Assembly (NCBI RefSeq): GCF_964355755.1
Contig: NC_092677.1
Span: forward strand, 1,245,001 to 1,309,000
Source of the DNA: Antedon mediterranea
Lineage: Eukaryota > Echinodermata > Crinoidea > Comatulida > Antedonidae
Direction: 5' to 3'
DNA: 64,000 nt
The notes below the pieces were generated by a model that searched no databases, had not been told where the DNA came from, and was given only the letters and a program-made list of their open reading frames with translations. The first letter of the stretch is position 1; every line of letters starts with the position of its first letter. This document shows, piece after piece, positions 22,886 to 35,731 of this stretch. The translations under genes and the position numbers were made by a program.

Positions 22886-23954
22886 CAGTGTGTAGCAGAG
22901 AATGCTGCTTACAGTGGAGATGAAGAAAAACCGAGTAATCCTCTTATACTCTCAGTAGGTTGGTTGCAATAAAGTTGTTATAACTAATGATACAATAATA
23001 TCATATTTTATTGAGATCATAGGTATAATATAGTCTATCATAATTAGACGGAATATTCCAACAATTATGTATTATGCGGTAATGGAAATAAAGCACAGCT
23101 ACACAGTTTAATTATAAAAGGCCTTTTTATAATAATATTAATAGAACAAGAAAATATATAAAACCAATAGATGAACTGACTATGTTTAAATAACATAATC
23201 ATATGTACTTTCTATTTCTTTAGCATTTACGACAACTTTTTCTACATCCAGTAGGTCAACTACACGTACGTTTTGTTTGTTTGCATTGCACTAATAGTTT
23301 CCTATTTTTAGGTTTGCAAATAAAAAATATGACTATTGTATATTTGTTATGTCACAATCACATGGTAACTCTGATCCTCTTGATTTGTATATCGTTCGTA
23401 CACAGAAGTTCCAAATAGTGAGGATGTATGTACTTCAACTGGTCTTGTTGTTGGAATGACGTTTGTTGGTGTGCTCATTGGATTCATTCTCTGTTTGATT
23501 GTGGTTTTCATCATCAGCAAAAAAAGGACGACAAAATCACAGGTAAAGTATAATTCAGAAGGTAGAAAAAAAAACAGTAAAATAGTCGAAAGTTAAGTGA
23601 AATACCGTCACACGTAATGGCAAACGTATTATCATTCAATTTACTTTTTGATGTTTTATTTCAAAGGCACCGACATCAATAAATGACAACCAATCAGGGG
23701 TAAGAATGCTATACTTCAACCTTAATTATTCGCTTTCACTTTAATCATTACCATCATTGTCACCAATACACAATAAAGGTTTGCATGATTGTAATTCATC
23801 TTACTTTACTGTTGTATTTTTTTAGCAGCAAGAGTATATGACTTATACTGGAGAGACAGATAAAGAAACAAACCACACATACCAAGATTTACAGAAGAAA
23901 GACGATAATCAAGCTGTATATGTAAATGTTAAAGCAAAAAAGGACAAAAAATAA

Positions 23955-25032
23955 TATACATGTTTAAAATAAAAATGAAAGAAATACATTATTATTGTTA
24001 TTCTTATTATTAATGAAACACCATTGGTTTAAAACTACATGAATGACATACCTATTGTTGATTTTATTATAGAAATAAAGAGAAATCATAATCTGTAGAA
24101 AGTGATTTCTTTCTCTTGATTTAACTCTTTAACGCGTACAAATTTAATAACAAGGAAATGTGAATGCTGCAATTTGTATCATCATTAACAATAAAAAAAA
24201 ACCTCTATGTACCTATAGTGGCATAATCTACCAGTGGTATAGAGCAACATATGATGTAACGATGAAAACAATTAAAATAACCCTGTATGGATCGTATGGT
24301 ACAACTTTTTTTTTCTATCCGTGGGCCTAGGCGAAGGTCTAAATCACTTGGATCTAACAATGGGTTCTGTAATAAAAAGTGTTACTTTGCTTTTATATGA
24401 GTTCTTGTTTATCATTATGAGTCCAACTCCAAATAAATGTCCAAATATTGTCAAATAATAACAATTAAGAGATATGTTTCAAATACAATCTATAATCAAA
24501 GAGTAAATTCATTCGTTAAACAACAAAATGCCGTGACATGAGATGCAAAAGAAAAATCAATTTTGAAATCAGTAGCCTATAATAACAGTTGACGGCCGTT
24601 TAATTAGTATATTAGTACCGTAGCCTATAGGCCTAGTAATGGACCCCATCGTCACCAACAACGGCACCAAAATGCCATTTTCTTGTTCAAAGAATCATCG
24701 TTACTTTTGATGCAGGACACATCAAGTTTGTGCCGATTTCACAATAGCAATTGTTTGAGAAATTAAAGTTTAGACCAAAGATACTTTAGCGTCTTGAAGT
24801 GGCGCCACTCTACGTGGCGCGTTATACGATCTTTGGTTTTAGACTGGGTGTGGCCGGGGATAGAGCGAGATAGCTTAGTGAACGATGAGGGCGTGTGTAA
24901 TTAATTCAATCCAGAGCCATCAGATTCAATAAACTCGTACTGTATTAGGTCTACTTTCAAAATCTCACAAAACAAGGAAGGACAATTCGATTTATATTCC
25001 GTATTCACTATACTAGTAATTCTGTCTTTGTG
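23955..25032 (+). promoter_or_regulatory. IgR-F/G intergenic region with the type-1 leader upstream block
   Basis: No gene. 23955-24290 is the usual receptor 3' flank (AATAAAGAGAAATC near 24073). Around 24770-24835 a small inverted repeat (accaaagata / atctttggtt) surrounds gtggcgccac. 24865-25032 repeats the block before IgR-B (gagggcgtgtgtaatt) and is the probable 5'UTR/promoter of IgR-G. Confidence 0.35.
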
Positions 25033-28000
25033 ATGATGACTACTTGTTGTTTGCTGCTATTTGTTCTTGTATTTGGTAAGTACCAAGCTTTAATGTTTTG
25101 TTGTCAAACTAAGAAAACATTTAATTTTGTTTGTATTTAAATTACACATTTCCGTCATTTATTGAAATACAAATAGTTATACAGTTATGTTATTTTCGGA
25201 TTATAGATGGTGGTTCAAATTTTCAACAATCATAAAAATAAACTATCAAGTGAAAGTTGTTCCGGTTGTCTGTGTTTCTATGAAAAAATGCATTTACTAG
25301 AACTAGAGGGTGAGCTCGCTTCGCTCGCTCCCCCTTTAGGAAGTGTAGACGATGGTTCTCGGAATGATAATTTTTTTTTATTTTTTTTTTTATTCAATTT
25401 TCAGGCACACATACATGACAACACAGCAGTGCAGCACCCTGGGAATTGCCATGAGTGCAAAGCACTATCGAGATGGCTCTCTATATACTGCACTAGAACA
25501 TATAAGACAAACATATACACAAGATGCTCTACATAGACAAAGACTTATTATTAAGTCTTTGGGAGTGGAGTTGTAAATTGTCATGAGAAAAAAACCCTGA
25601 CATATGACAGGACCCTTAGATTGGTAGCCAAGCATCATAACCACCAAGCCACAACTCCACTCTAATGTTCTCCTTATACATTTTCTGTCGGTTACCATTA
25701 TTGAAAATGCTTGACATTCGTAAAACTAAACTACTTTGTTTCACAGTGTTTTAGATGATTAATAACATTTTAAAGTATAGTTTTTATTGTTTGGTAGGGC
25801 CCTTTGGGGAGGCGGAGGTCATTTGAGGGAGGTGCTTATTCGAGGGATATATGTTAAATTTTTTAGTTCTAATAATATGGTAACATTTATAATCAAATTA
25901 AATCCTCTAATAGATATGAAAAGTGGTAAAAAAGAATAACAAATGCTTGGTAAATTGCAGATAACAGTGCGGTGAATTCTACTACAAATAGTATAATTGT
26001 GTTATTATAAATATGTGGATGGACGTTTATTAGATATTAGATAGTTGGGTTGGGGGTGGTGGGGGGGGGGGGTTAGGTGGGGGGGGGGGGGGGTTATTAT
26101 TCAAAGTGATGTTTTATTGGAGAGGCGTTTATTCAAATGAATACCATCCTAATAATTATTAATACATTATTTAATTTAATCATCTTTTGAAACTAACTGC
26201 CGTGACAGAGTGGGCCCAAGAAAAAAGACATTACGGCTTGCAACATGGGCAGACATCTCGGTCCTAACGGGACACAGGAAGATAGCCTACAGTTATTCCT
26301 GCAAGCTTACTCAATAAAACTCAGCTATCGGGATTTCACTCGAAAAATGTCTTATCATCAAATCTCCCTATGTAATTTTAGAATACTATTCCCCACAATA
26401 TATTCTGATTCTTTATGGCGTATATTTAATTTGATCTTTATTACTTTGCAGTATAATTCCTATTATTTAACTACTGTACCTTCACACACGCGCGGTATGT
26501 TTTAAAATAAACAAAAAAATGAAATGGCTATGATTAATGGCCAACTTAAGCTCCAGTCCTACTATATCTGATTTTTTTTTTCGTCTTCCAAAGGGACACT
26601 GTATTGATTGATGGAAAGTGCCTGTTTCCATTCACCTTTAGGGTCAAATCTATTATTTTAACTGCTCCCTTGTGTATAAAAGAGAGAAAATATTTGAAAC
26701 CAGGTTGTTGCAAGGTGAACTTATCTTAAACCCGGAAATTACTTTGACCGGGAAGAATTGAAATTGAGATGAAAATCTAATGTTGAAATCATAAATTGTG
26801 TTAGAAAACTCTTTATAATATCTTCCTAAGATAGAAATATGGAACAATAGCGTCGCTGTGAACACTAATGTTATCAAATCTCCGTTTCGCGGTACATCTC
26901 AGATAGATAAGGTAGGTATCCAAGGCGGAGATTTGTACCGAAGTTTTTGCATTGTGCTCGCCTATGTCAGAATTAACCATAATTTATATATAGATTTATT
27001 ATTTTGCTATTATCATAATTCTGATTTAAACACTTTTCAGTATAGGCCTAATATGTCATATTTCACAGACAATCTTAGTTTCAGATACAAGTGCCCAAAC
27101 ACTAGTGACAGTGAATGCTGGTACAGCAAAAGTTGATGAAGCTGCAACAATGACGTGTACTTATACACTTGAACCAAATGATTCACTGCTGCAACTGTCT
27201 TGGACAAAAGCAGATGACACTGGTGAAGTAGTAGGAAATGCTCTTGTGACTTCTACGGGTCAAGCAACCAATGGTCGATACAGTTTGTCCAACGATAATC
27301 TTATAATAACTGATGTTGAAAGAGGTGACGCAGGCAACTATCGTTGTGCTGTTAGCACCAATAATGGAAATACTGCTGACAACTTTGCTAATCTCACGGT
27401 CTATTGTGAGTATTTTTAATAGTAAAATGATTTTTTTTTTTAATTTATTTAAATATGTTTATTTCAGGTACTGTACAGTACATGTCAGTTAATACAGTAA
27501 TTTTTATTTCATCTTTGAATCATAAGTTTCACAATCAGAAAAAAAAAATGAAACCAATAATTTGGATAAAAAGTAAAAAAGTATCATCATCTATTGTGAT
27601 ATTCAATCTTTTTTTTTAAATTTTTCTATTTTGGTGGTATTATGGTAATTAACTTTCCAATTTATGTGTTTGCTTTTTAGAGTATAATGTAACCATAATG
27701 GTATCATTTACAAATTTAATCTAAAAAATGTATATATAATATGATATTAAAAAGTGAAAAGCAATTATAATGCAGGGATGTTATTTACATCAGAACCAAA
27801 TGAATATTCAATATCCTATGTATTCTGTTATATTGTCAAAGAGTACTACTAAACATTAGCAATTACTGTATTACAATTGTAGACATGTCAATTGTGTAAT
27901 TCTAAACAAATGATAATCCAAGAACTGTACAGTATAATTTTGCCATTTCAGATCTTGAAGTACCAGATTTGAAACCAGTAGAATTGCATGCCACATTAAA

Positions 28001-29259
28001 TGAAACAGCGATATTTACATGTACTGAACTTGAAGGTTTACCAACACCAATTACTATCACATGGATCAAAGATGGCAATCCACTTGGTGTTTCTAATACA
28101 GACAAGTATCCAACTTCTGATGCAACATTAACGATTAATAACGTTGTTGAAGAAGATGAAGGAGTTTATCAGTGTAGAGCAGAGAATGCTGCTTACATTG
28201 AAGAAGAAGGAAAACTTAGTAATACTGCCACACTGTCAATAGGTTTGTGGGAATAAACATTTTAATAAATAATATATTTTATTAGCATCATTGTATAAGT
28301 ATTTTCTGCATGTCATAATTATAAATGAAATATTCATATTACAGTATATTATGTCATTGTGGGAACAAAAATAAAGCACAGCGAAAACAGCGATAACTGA
28401 AAGTTTTAGTTTATTAAAGTCATTAATATAAAATGAACGCATGACGTGTCGGATTATTGCTTGTTTATTTTCTATTTCTTTAGCATTGGCGACAACTTCT
28501 TCTATACCCAGTAAGTCAACTACACATAGGTTTTGTTTGTTTGCATTGCATTGTAAATTTCCGGGATTTTGAATTTGCGAAAAAAAAGGATAGCAATTAA
28601 AAGGGATATCTCTGCCCCCATCCCCATGATCTGTATCATGCCTTAAAAGGGAAAATAATGTCAACACTACATTATTGTAAACATGTTTAAAACACGGCAT
28701 GGTAACACGATCCTTCTGTATTATTTGTTCAGTTTTAAGTCCAGAAGTTCCAAAGAGAGAGAATGATTGTAATTCAACTGGTCTTGTTGTTGGAATGACG
28801 TTTGTTGGTGTGCTCATTGGATTCATTATCTGTTTGCTTGTGTGTTTTATCATCAGCAAAATAAGGAAATCACATGCACAGGTAAAGTATAATTCAGAAC
28901 GTAGAACCAAAAGCAAAAGTGTAGACTTAAAATGACCAAAGGTTTAATTAAATACCGCACACTTAAGTAATAGAAACTATTTTAACATTAAATATGATAT
29001 TTTATTTTAAAGGTACCTACATCGAAAAACACCAACCAATCAGGGGTAAGGATGTTACTTTAATTTAATTATTCAATTTCACTCGTCGTCCTCACTATTG
29101 TCACCAATATATCAATAAAGGTTTACACACACGATTTTCATTCTTCTTTTTGCATGCACTGAACTGTTGTATTTTTTTTAGCAGCAGGAGTATATGTGTA
29201 CCGCCAAACCAAAACCAGGCGTTTGTCGGCAGCAAGGGATTTCTGTAAAATGCTTCTGA
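25033..29259 (+). CDS. IgR-G, two-Ig-domain receptor with a tail truncated by an insertion
   Basis: Exons 25033-25075, 27079-27405, 27952-28242, 28484-28510, 28745-28881, 29013-29045 and 29182-29259; about 311 aa. Leader MMTTCCLLLFVLVF. The V1 domain has MTC, LSW and DAGNYRC; the I-set domain has FTC, TWIKDG and DEGVYQC. The transmembrane exon is normal. In exon 7, a 99-bp insertion after QQEYM introduces a TGA at 29257-29259. The normal YTGE/YQDL/YVNV segment then lies downstream, untranslated, to TAA at 29407-29409. The product would bind but lack the distal tyrosine motifs, a decoy-like form. Readthrough of the single TGA would keep the frame, because 99 is divisible by three. Confidence 0.75.
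25320..25400. repeat. Repeat-like fragment in IgR-G intron 1
   Basis: gagctcgcttcgctcgctcc is a word common in dispersed repeats. It is followed by a long T-rich run near 25374-25395. Intron 1 of IgR-G (25076-27078) otherwise shows no exon, apart from the entries listed separately and a gaggcg/tatt-rich repeat at about 25795-26150. Confidence 0.3.
25563..25662 (-). repeat. tRNA-derived SINE-like unit
   Basis: On the minus strand the 100-nt unit starts GAGTGGAGTTGT and ends with its complement ACAACTCCACTC, like an acceptor stem. TGGCTTGGTGG resembles a tRNA box A. The box B region is poor and there is no CCA or clean cloverleaf, so a functional tRNA is unlikely. Confidence 0.35.
26047..26093 (+). 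repeat. G-run tract in IgR-G intron 1
   Basis: Forty-seven bases almost entirely G, with runs of 14 and 15 broken by single T/A/GGT steps. It can form G-quadruplexes and is a likely site of assembly length error. Confidence 0.8.
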
Positions 29260-29295
29260 ATGTGTAAAACCTATATCTTGACCATTCATATTATG
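29197..29295. mobile_element. 99-bp insertion in IgR-G exon 7
   Basis: The usual TATATGACTTATAC is split after TATATG. The foreign segment ends in TATG (29292-29295), repeating 29193-29196, so a 4-bp duplication is plausible. The insert matches nothing else in the window. Confidence 0.65.
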
Positions 29296-29409
29296 ACTTA
29301 TACTGGAGAGACAGATAAAGAAACCAACCACACATACCAAGATTTACAGAAGAAAGACAATAATCAAGCTGTATATGTAAATGTTAAAGCAAAAAAAGAT
29401 AAAAAATAA

Positions 29410-30426
29410 TATACATGTTTAAAATAAAAATAAAATAAATATATTATCATAATTAATAGGATCATTGCAATGCTTTGAAACTACAATCAAATACCTCTTG
29501 TTAATTTTATTATAGAAATAAAGAGAAATTAACTTTGAGAAAGTGTTTTCTCTATCTTAATTTAAAATTTAATAACAAAGAAATGTGAATGCTGCAATGT
29601 GTATCATCATTAACTAAACAAAGTGTACACAAGTACGTATAGTGACATCTACACCAATGGTATAATATAGCAAAATGTGAAGTAAATATCAAATTTGTAA
29701 TGTAATGTAAAGATGAAAACCATAAACATATAACTTGCAAAATATGAAAAATAAGATATGTAACTAACAACGATACATTTATTAAAATTGAATTTCTTGT
29801 TTTTAGTTGTTGGAAATAAAACTTGCTTGTACTAGACCAACTTTGATGATCCGTTAATGTTTGAATGCATTAGTACATTGATATAGAAATGAAAATAAAC
29901 TATACAATCAATGATTTTAACACCAATACACGTAGCGTTATTTAAATTTAATTCGCCTTCTAGATGTGTATTGGTTGAGTGCTACCATATATTTACAGAA
30001 AATTGAGTAATGTTCAAATTGATTTTGAAACGGAAAAATTAAACTCTATGGACAAATTGGACCGGGCCTTAAAGTTGGGTGCGATGCTGGTTCATTTCTG
30101 TTTTTAAAGAAAACATTTAAGAAATACCACAGTTTGAGTTTGCGCGGTTGAACGCACTGTATAAATAAGGCCTAAAACCATGTGTTTAAATAATTGTTAT
30201 TAATTAAAAAGATAAATTACCATCTTGATTTGGAAGGAAATACAGTGCACTATTGTGATAGAAGTAAAACAAAGATCACAAGTATGAATGGCAATCCAGA
30301 ATCATAACAATGACAGGAACAATCAACAATTCAGTATACAATGCAGTAGAGTGTGTTAGAGTGCGAGACAATAAAAGTGAAACAGTCATCATCTAATAAA
30401 GCAGAAAAGATTACATATTCGATGCG
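29410..30426 (+). promoter_or_regulatory. IgR-G/H intergenic region with TATA-type promoter
   Basis: No gene. Receptor 3' flank to about 29850, then a TATAAATAAGG at 30160-30170, 267 bp before the IgR-H start. The shared gtacagtgcac / caggaacaatcaa / agtgaaacagtcatc module follows. Confidence 0.45.
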
Positions 30427-32668
30427 ATGGAGGCAAGATGTACAAGTACGATAGTCTTCTAATTGTTCAACTTTGTGGTTGTAAGTACAAATATTAAAAA
30501 TATCTTCTTTTTTTTCACAAAATGACGCAATCGTAAATCGTTATTTGTTTAATTTAGTTTCAGATACAAGTGCACAAACACCAGTGACAATGGATGCTGC
30601 TAAAGCCAAAGAGTTTGAAAATGTAACGATGGTGTGCACTTATACATTTCTGAAAGGAGATTCATTGTTGCAACTGGCTTGGTCAAAAACTGATGACAAT
30701 GGTCAACAAAATAGGACCTGCTCTTGTGGTTTCTACAGGACTAACAACCAATGGTCGATACAGTTTGTCCAATAATAATCTTATAATAACTGATGTTGAA
30801 CGAGGTGATACAGGCAACTATCGTTGTGCTTTTAGCACCAATCTTGGAAATTCTGGTGAAAACTTTGCAGCACTCGCAGTCAATTGTGAGTATAATTATA
30901 TACTGTGCAGAATTTGTATTTAAAACAATAAATCTCTTAATTAAAGTAATCTTTTAACCTAAAATGTTGATTTCCGACTTTTAAAGTTACTTTAGAATTT
31001 CAGAGTAATAGTTCAGTAATTAATTAGTAATAATAATAATAACAGTATAATAATTTTGAATTCAAATGAACATCAGCTAGTTTAAGCATATACAGGTCAA
31101 ATAGCATTGTAAGTTAACAACAGTGAAAACTGATGAGACAAATTTTCCTATGCACTAATGACGTCTTAGCCAATTTTAGACGACGGCTGTATTTTTGGTA
31201 AGCGCATATCGGAAGTATTATATCGCAATTGTCCTGATATCATATAGTATGTTCATCCCTAATACATTGTCAAACTATGGTTACCGGTAAATTCTTAATA
31301 CGCAGATCTTGAAACACTCGTTGTGACTCCAACCAAATTGTCTGCCAATATGGATGATACAGCAGAGTTTTCTACTGAACCTGTTGGATTCCCAACACCG
31401 ATTACCATCACATGGATCAAAGATGACGTCACACTTGATATTTCTGACATGCAAAAGTGTCCGCCTTCTGATGCAACATTGAAGATTAATAATGTAAATG
31501 AAACGGATGCAGGAGTGTTTAAGTGTAGTGCAGAGAATGGTGCTTATAGTGGAGAAGAAGGAAAACTTAGTAATACTGCCACACTGTCGATAGGTTGGTT
31601 GGAAAATAAACATTTTAAATGTTGATACAAAAATATTATATTTTATTGATATTTTCTGTAAGGACTAAATTGCCTGTCATAATTAATTGGTCCTATTATG
31701 CTATGTAGTAATGAATCTAAAGCACTGCAGCTACACAACAAAAACTGGAAGTTGGGGGAAATTTTTGGGAAAAAGAAGGGAAATGTTTTAATACTGAACT
31801 TTTACATTGGTGCGATACGATAAGGTTTCTTATTTTTTTTTTTATTATAAAAGGCTTATTGTGATATGACGTGTTTTACTAATATTGCTTGTTTCTCTAT
31901 TCTTTTAGCATTAACGACAACATCTTTTATATTCAGTAAGTCAACTACACGTAGGTTCTGTTTGTTTGCATTGTATTGTAAATTTCCAGGTTTTTGCTTT
32001 TGCAAAAAGAAAAAATGATAGAAATGGAAAGGGATATCCCCCTCCATCCCCATGATCTGTATCACTGCTTAAAAGGGACAATAATTATGTCCTTTGTATA
32101 TTTGTCAACATTAAATTATTGTAAACATGTTTAAAACACATGGAAACACTAATCCTTCTGTTTTATTTGTTCAGTTTTAAGTACAGAAGAAGTTCCAAAG
32201 AGAGAGAATGATTGTAATTCAACTGGTCTTGTTGTTGGAATGACATTTGTTGGTGTGCTCATTGGATTCATTATATGTTTGATTGTGGTTTTTATCATCA
32301 GCAAAATAAGGAAGTCACATGCACAAGTAAAGTATAATTCAGACAGTAGAACCAAAATAAAAAGTGTAGCCTTAAAATGACAAATAGTTTAATGAAATAC
32401 CGCAACTTAAGTAATGGAAACTATTTTAACATTAAATATGATGTTTTATTTTGAAGGTAACTACATCGAAAAACACCAACCAATCAGGAGTGAGGATGTT
32501 ACATCAACATTCATCATTTATTATTATTACTATTGTTATCAATATATCAATAAAGGTTTACACGATTTCCATTCTTCTTTATTTTTTTTTTAGCAGCAGG
32601 CGTATGTGACTTATACTGGTGAGACATATAAAGAAACAAACCACAGAAGATTTACAGAAGAAAGATGA
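30427..32668 (+). pseudogene. IgR-H, receptor with three frameshifts
   Basis: The ancestral leader ATG (30427) runs into a stop after a one-base loss; a later ATG at 30438 reads MYKYDSLLIVQLCG and has the correct phase to 30480. The V1 exon 30558-30885 is 328 nt, one base too long, probably in the AAAA near 30711. Both halves are otherwise normal (VCTYTF, LAWSK, DTGNYRC). Exon 3 (31306-31593) is open but lacks the strand B Cys codon (EFSTEP). Linker 31909-31935, transmembrane 32187-32326 (one extra codon) and spacer 32457-32489 are fine. Exon 7 from 32594 has lost 5 nt at the YQDL tyrosine and ends at TGA 32666-32668. The V lesion could be a homopolymer error; the tail lesion is less likely to be. 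Confidence 0.75.
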
Positions 32669-33720
32669 TAATCAAGCTGTATATGTAAATGTTAAAGATA
32701 AAAAAAACAACTAATAAAATACATGTTTAAAATGAAAGTAAATAAATATATTATTATTATTAATATTAAAGGAATATCATTGGTTTGAAACTACAATTAC
32801 ATACCTCTTGTTGATTTTATTATAAAAATAAAGAGAAATCAAAACATTTAGAAAGTGTTTTCTTTCTCTTGATCTCTATAACGCGTACAAATTAAAAACA
32901 AAGAAATTTGAATGCTGTGATTTGTATCATCATTAACTAAACAAAATATACACAAGTACTTATAGTGACATTGTATATACCAATGGTATGCATATAACAA
33001 CATTTGATGTAAAGATGAAAACAATAGGCATACTTGAAAAATGTAAAAACAACGATAAATGTATTAGAATTGTATTTCTTGTTTTGATTTGTTGGAATTA
33101 AAACTTGCTTGTATTAGACCAACTTTGATTCGTTACTTTAAATTCAATGTTTGAATGCATTACTAGTACATTGACATATAATTATTCCAGCATTGAAGGA
33201 AAATAAACTTGACAATCAATAATTTTAACACCAATTTTTAATTTAATTTGCCTTCAAGATGTTGCTTGCTGCCATGGTTTTTCAAAGAGTTGAATAATGT
33301 TCAAATTGATCTTTAAACGGAAACAAATTAATTCTAGGGACAAATTGGACCGGGTTTGGGTGCAATTGAGGTTCATTTCTGTTTTTAAGGAAGACATTTT
33401 AGAAATACCAGTTTGAGTTTGCACTGTTTGAACGCACTGTATAAATAAGGCCTAAAACCATGTCTTTAAATAACGGTAACTAATTGAAAAGATTAATTTG
33501 ATCAACTTGATTTGGACGAAAGTACATTACATTATAATTATGAAGGAAGTAAAAATAATATAATACAACAATGACCGGCAATTCATCTCAATCATAACAA
33601 CGACAGGAACAACAACAACAGTATACAATACCGTAGAGTGTGGAAGAGTGCGAGACAATAAAAGTGAAATAGTCACCACCTAATAAAGCGGAAAAGATTT
33701 CCATATTCTATAGAACTGCG
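32669..33720 (+). promoter_or_regulatory. IgR-H/I intergenic region with TATA-type promoter
   Basis: No gene. A TATAAATAAGG at 33440-33450 lies 281 bp before the IgR-I start, followed by the shared module (aaagtacattacattataatt, gacaggaacaac, agtgaaatagtcacc). It also serves as the empty site for the element at 54439-55490. Confidence 0.45.
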
Positions 33721-34575
33721 ATGAAAGCAAAATGTACAAGTGCGATAGTGCTGTTGTTGTTGTAAGTACAAATATTTAAAAAAGATTCACAAAAGGACGC
33801 AATCGTAAATCGCTATTTTTTCGGATTTTTTATTTTAGTTGCAGATAGAAGTGGTCAAACACCAGTGACAGTGGATGCTGCAACAGCCAATGTAACAATG
33901 ATGTGTACTCCTACATTTCTGACAGGAGATTCATTGCTTACTGGCTTAGTCGACAGGTGATGATAGTGGTCAACAAGAATTAGGAAGTCCTCTTGTGATT
34001 TCTACAACCAACCAATGGTCGATAACGCTTGTCCAATAATAATCTGATAATAATTAATGTTGAAAGAGATAATGCAGGCAACTATTGTTGCGCTGTTAAT
34101 ACTAATTTAGGAAATGATGGTGAAACCTTTGCAGCACTCACTGCCAATTGTGAGTAGTAGATGATGCATTTTATACAGAATTTACACTTCTTGACTTTCA
34201 AAGTGAGATGATGCTTAAAAATATAAAATATAAAATCAAATGCCAATTAATTATCTGGTTGGGGTGCACTGTGAGTAAAAAATACAAATTAAGTTCAGGA
34301 CAAAGTACAAAAAGAGCGAATGTGGCTGTCATAAAATATCATAAAAATACAGCTAGTTATGTGTCATACATTTAAGGATATATATTACATTTAGGTCTAA
34401 TATTTGAACAATATTTTAAAATTGTTAAATGTAAACTTTCCATACACAGATCTTGATGAACCAGTTTTTAACCTAATGTCTGTCAACGATGAAACCGCAA
34501 CATTTAAATGTACTGAACCGGATGGATTGCCAACACCAATTACCACCACATGGATCAAAGATGACGTCAGACTTG

Positions 34576-34706
34576 AGATTCTGTCGGTCGTCGTCTTCGC
34601 GCAAGGGTGCGTAACTAACGGCTTTGTTGACTGTGTATGATTTTACGCTTTAGATAGCGAACATTTGATTATATTCGTCGTCTCCTAACCGTCGTGTTTC
34701 GTAAAG
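34576..34706. other. Foreign segment replacing the middle of IgR-I exon 3
   Basis: About 130 bp rich in gtcg/cgtcg stand where other copies have the D-E strand region (SDTDKYPSSDA). Both flanks are receptor sequence. No terminal repeats were recognised, so it may be filler DNA from break repair. Confidence 0.5.
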
Positions 34707-35552
34707 TCCAAATTAACAATTAATGACGTTGATGATGCAGATGAAGGAGTTTATCAGTGTAGAGCAGAGAATGCTGCTTACAGTGGAACAGATGTGAAAC
34801 TTAATACTGCTACACTGTCAATAAGTTGGTAGGAAAACAAACTTTCTATAACTGTTAATAACCAATTACCTGTCGTAATATGGTCCTTTATGGCTAATAT
34901 TCCTATTATGCTATGTAGTAATTAATTTAAAGCACAGCAGCCACACAACGAAAACTGAAAGTTGGGGTAAAATGTTTGGGAAAAATAATGGGAAATGAAT
35001 TCTGAACTTTTGCATTGATGGGAAACAATAAGGATTTTTATTTAGTTTATTTTAGTAATATAAGAGGCTTTTGTAATGAACACAAGACGTGTTTTACTAA
35101 TATTGCTTGTTCTTTTCTATTTCTTTATCATTGACGACAACATCTTTTATTTCCAGTAAGTCAACTACACGTAGGTTCTGTTTGTTTGCATTGTATTTAT
35201 TGTAAATTTCCGGGTGTTTGCATTTGCATAAAGCAAATAAAGGATAGGAATGCCCTCATCCCCAGGATCTGTATTAATGCTTAAAAGGGCTACCTTTTTG
35301 TATATATTTTTCAACACTACATTATTGTGTATTAAAACACATGGCATTGAACATTTTGTTTTTGTGGTCCTATTTATTGTTTAGTTGTATTTCTTTCCCG
35401 GATTTTGCGAAAAGCAAATAAATGATAGTGAATCTGGGGAGGGTGCTCAAAGGATCTGCATGAGTGCTTACAAAGTAAAATATGACCTTTGTATGTTTGT
35501 CAACATTTTACATTATTGTAAAACACATGGAAACACTGATCCTTCTCTATTA

Positions 35553-35731
35553 AGCGTGGTTCCCACTAGCGACGTCACACAAGGACGTAACGCAACGCAA
35601 GTGAATTGACCAATCACAAGCGATGGCTTATTCGCTTGTGATTGCTAACTGTCTATAACTTCGCTTGTCATTGGTTAAAACACTTGCGTTGCGTTTACGT
35701 CCTTGCGTTATGTTTTTGTGGGAACCAAGCT
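35553..35731. mobile_element. Harbinger-like MITE, 179 bp, at the IgR-I exon 5 acceptor
   Basis: Imperfect inverted ends AGCGTGGTTCCCAC and GTGGGAACCAAGCT are flanked by TTA at 35550-35552 and 35732-35734. It sits where the acceptor and first codons of the transmembrane exon should be. Confidence 0.75.

Larger units (their letters stand above)
21803..23954 (+). pseudogene. IgR-F, receptor pseudogene without V exon, LINE in exon 3
   Basis: Leader 21803-21881 (start 21803 or 21812; MSFLTEVMAICECALIFLIF) matches the IgR-J leader. The V exon expected between leader and exon 3 is missing: intron text close to that flanking the IgR-J V exon (37005-37352) is joined directly. Exon 3 starts at 22084 and is split at 22302/22303 by a LINE fragment. 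It resumes with AGTGTGTAGCAGAGAATGC and ends at 22958. Linker 23224-23250, transmembrane 23406-23542, spacer 23667-23699 and tail 23826-23954 are open and canonical. The tail starts QQEYMTY and retains YQDL and YVNV. Confidence 0.85.

Noticed and set aside
25563-25662. Possible tRNA gene
   Set aside because: Box A-like text is present, but box B and a full cloverleaf are not; better as a SINE-like relic.
28236-28916. Long minus-strand ORFs opposite transmembrane exons (226 aa here; similar ones opposite most copies)
   Set aside because: They are antisense shadows of a conserved hydrophobic exon and appear wherever that exon appears. No splice or start context of their own.
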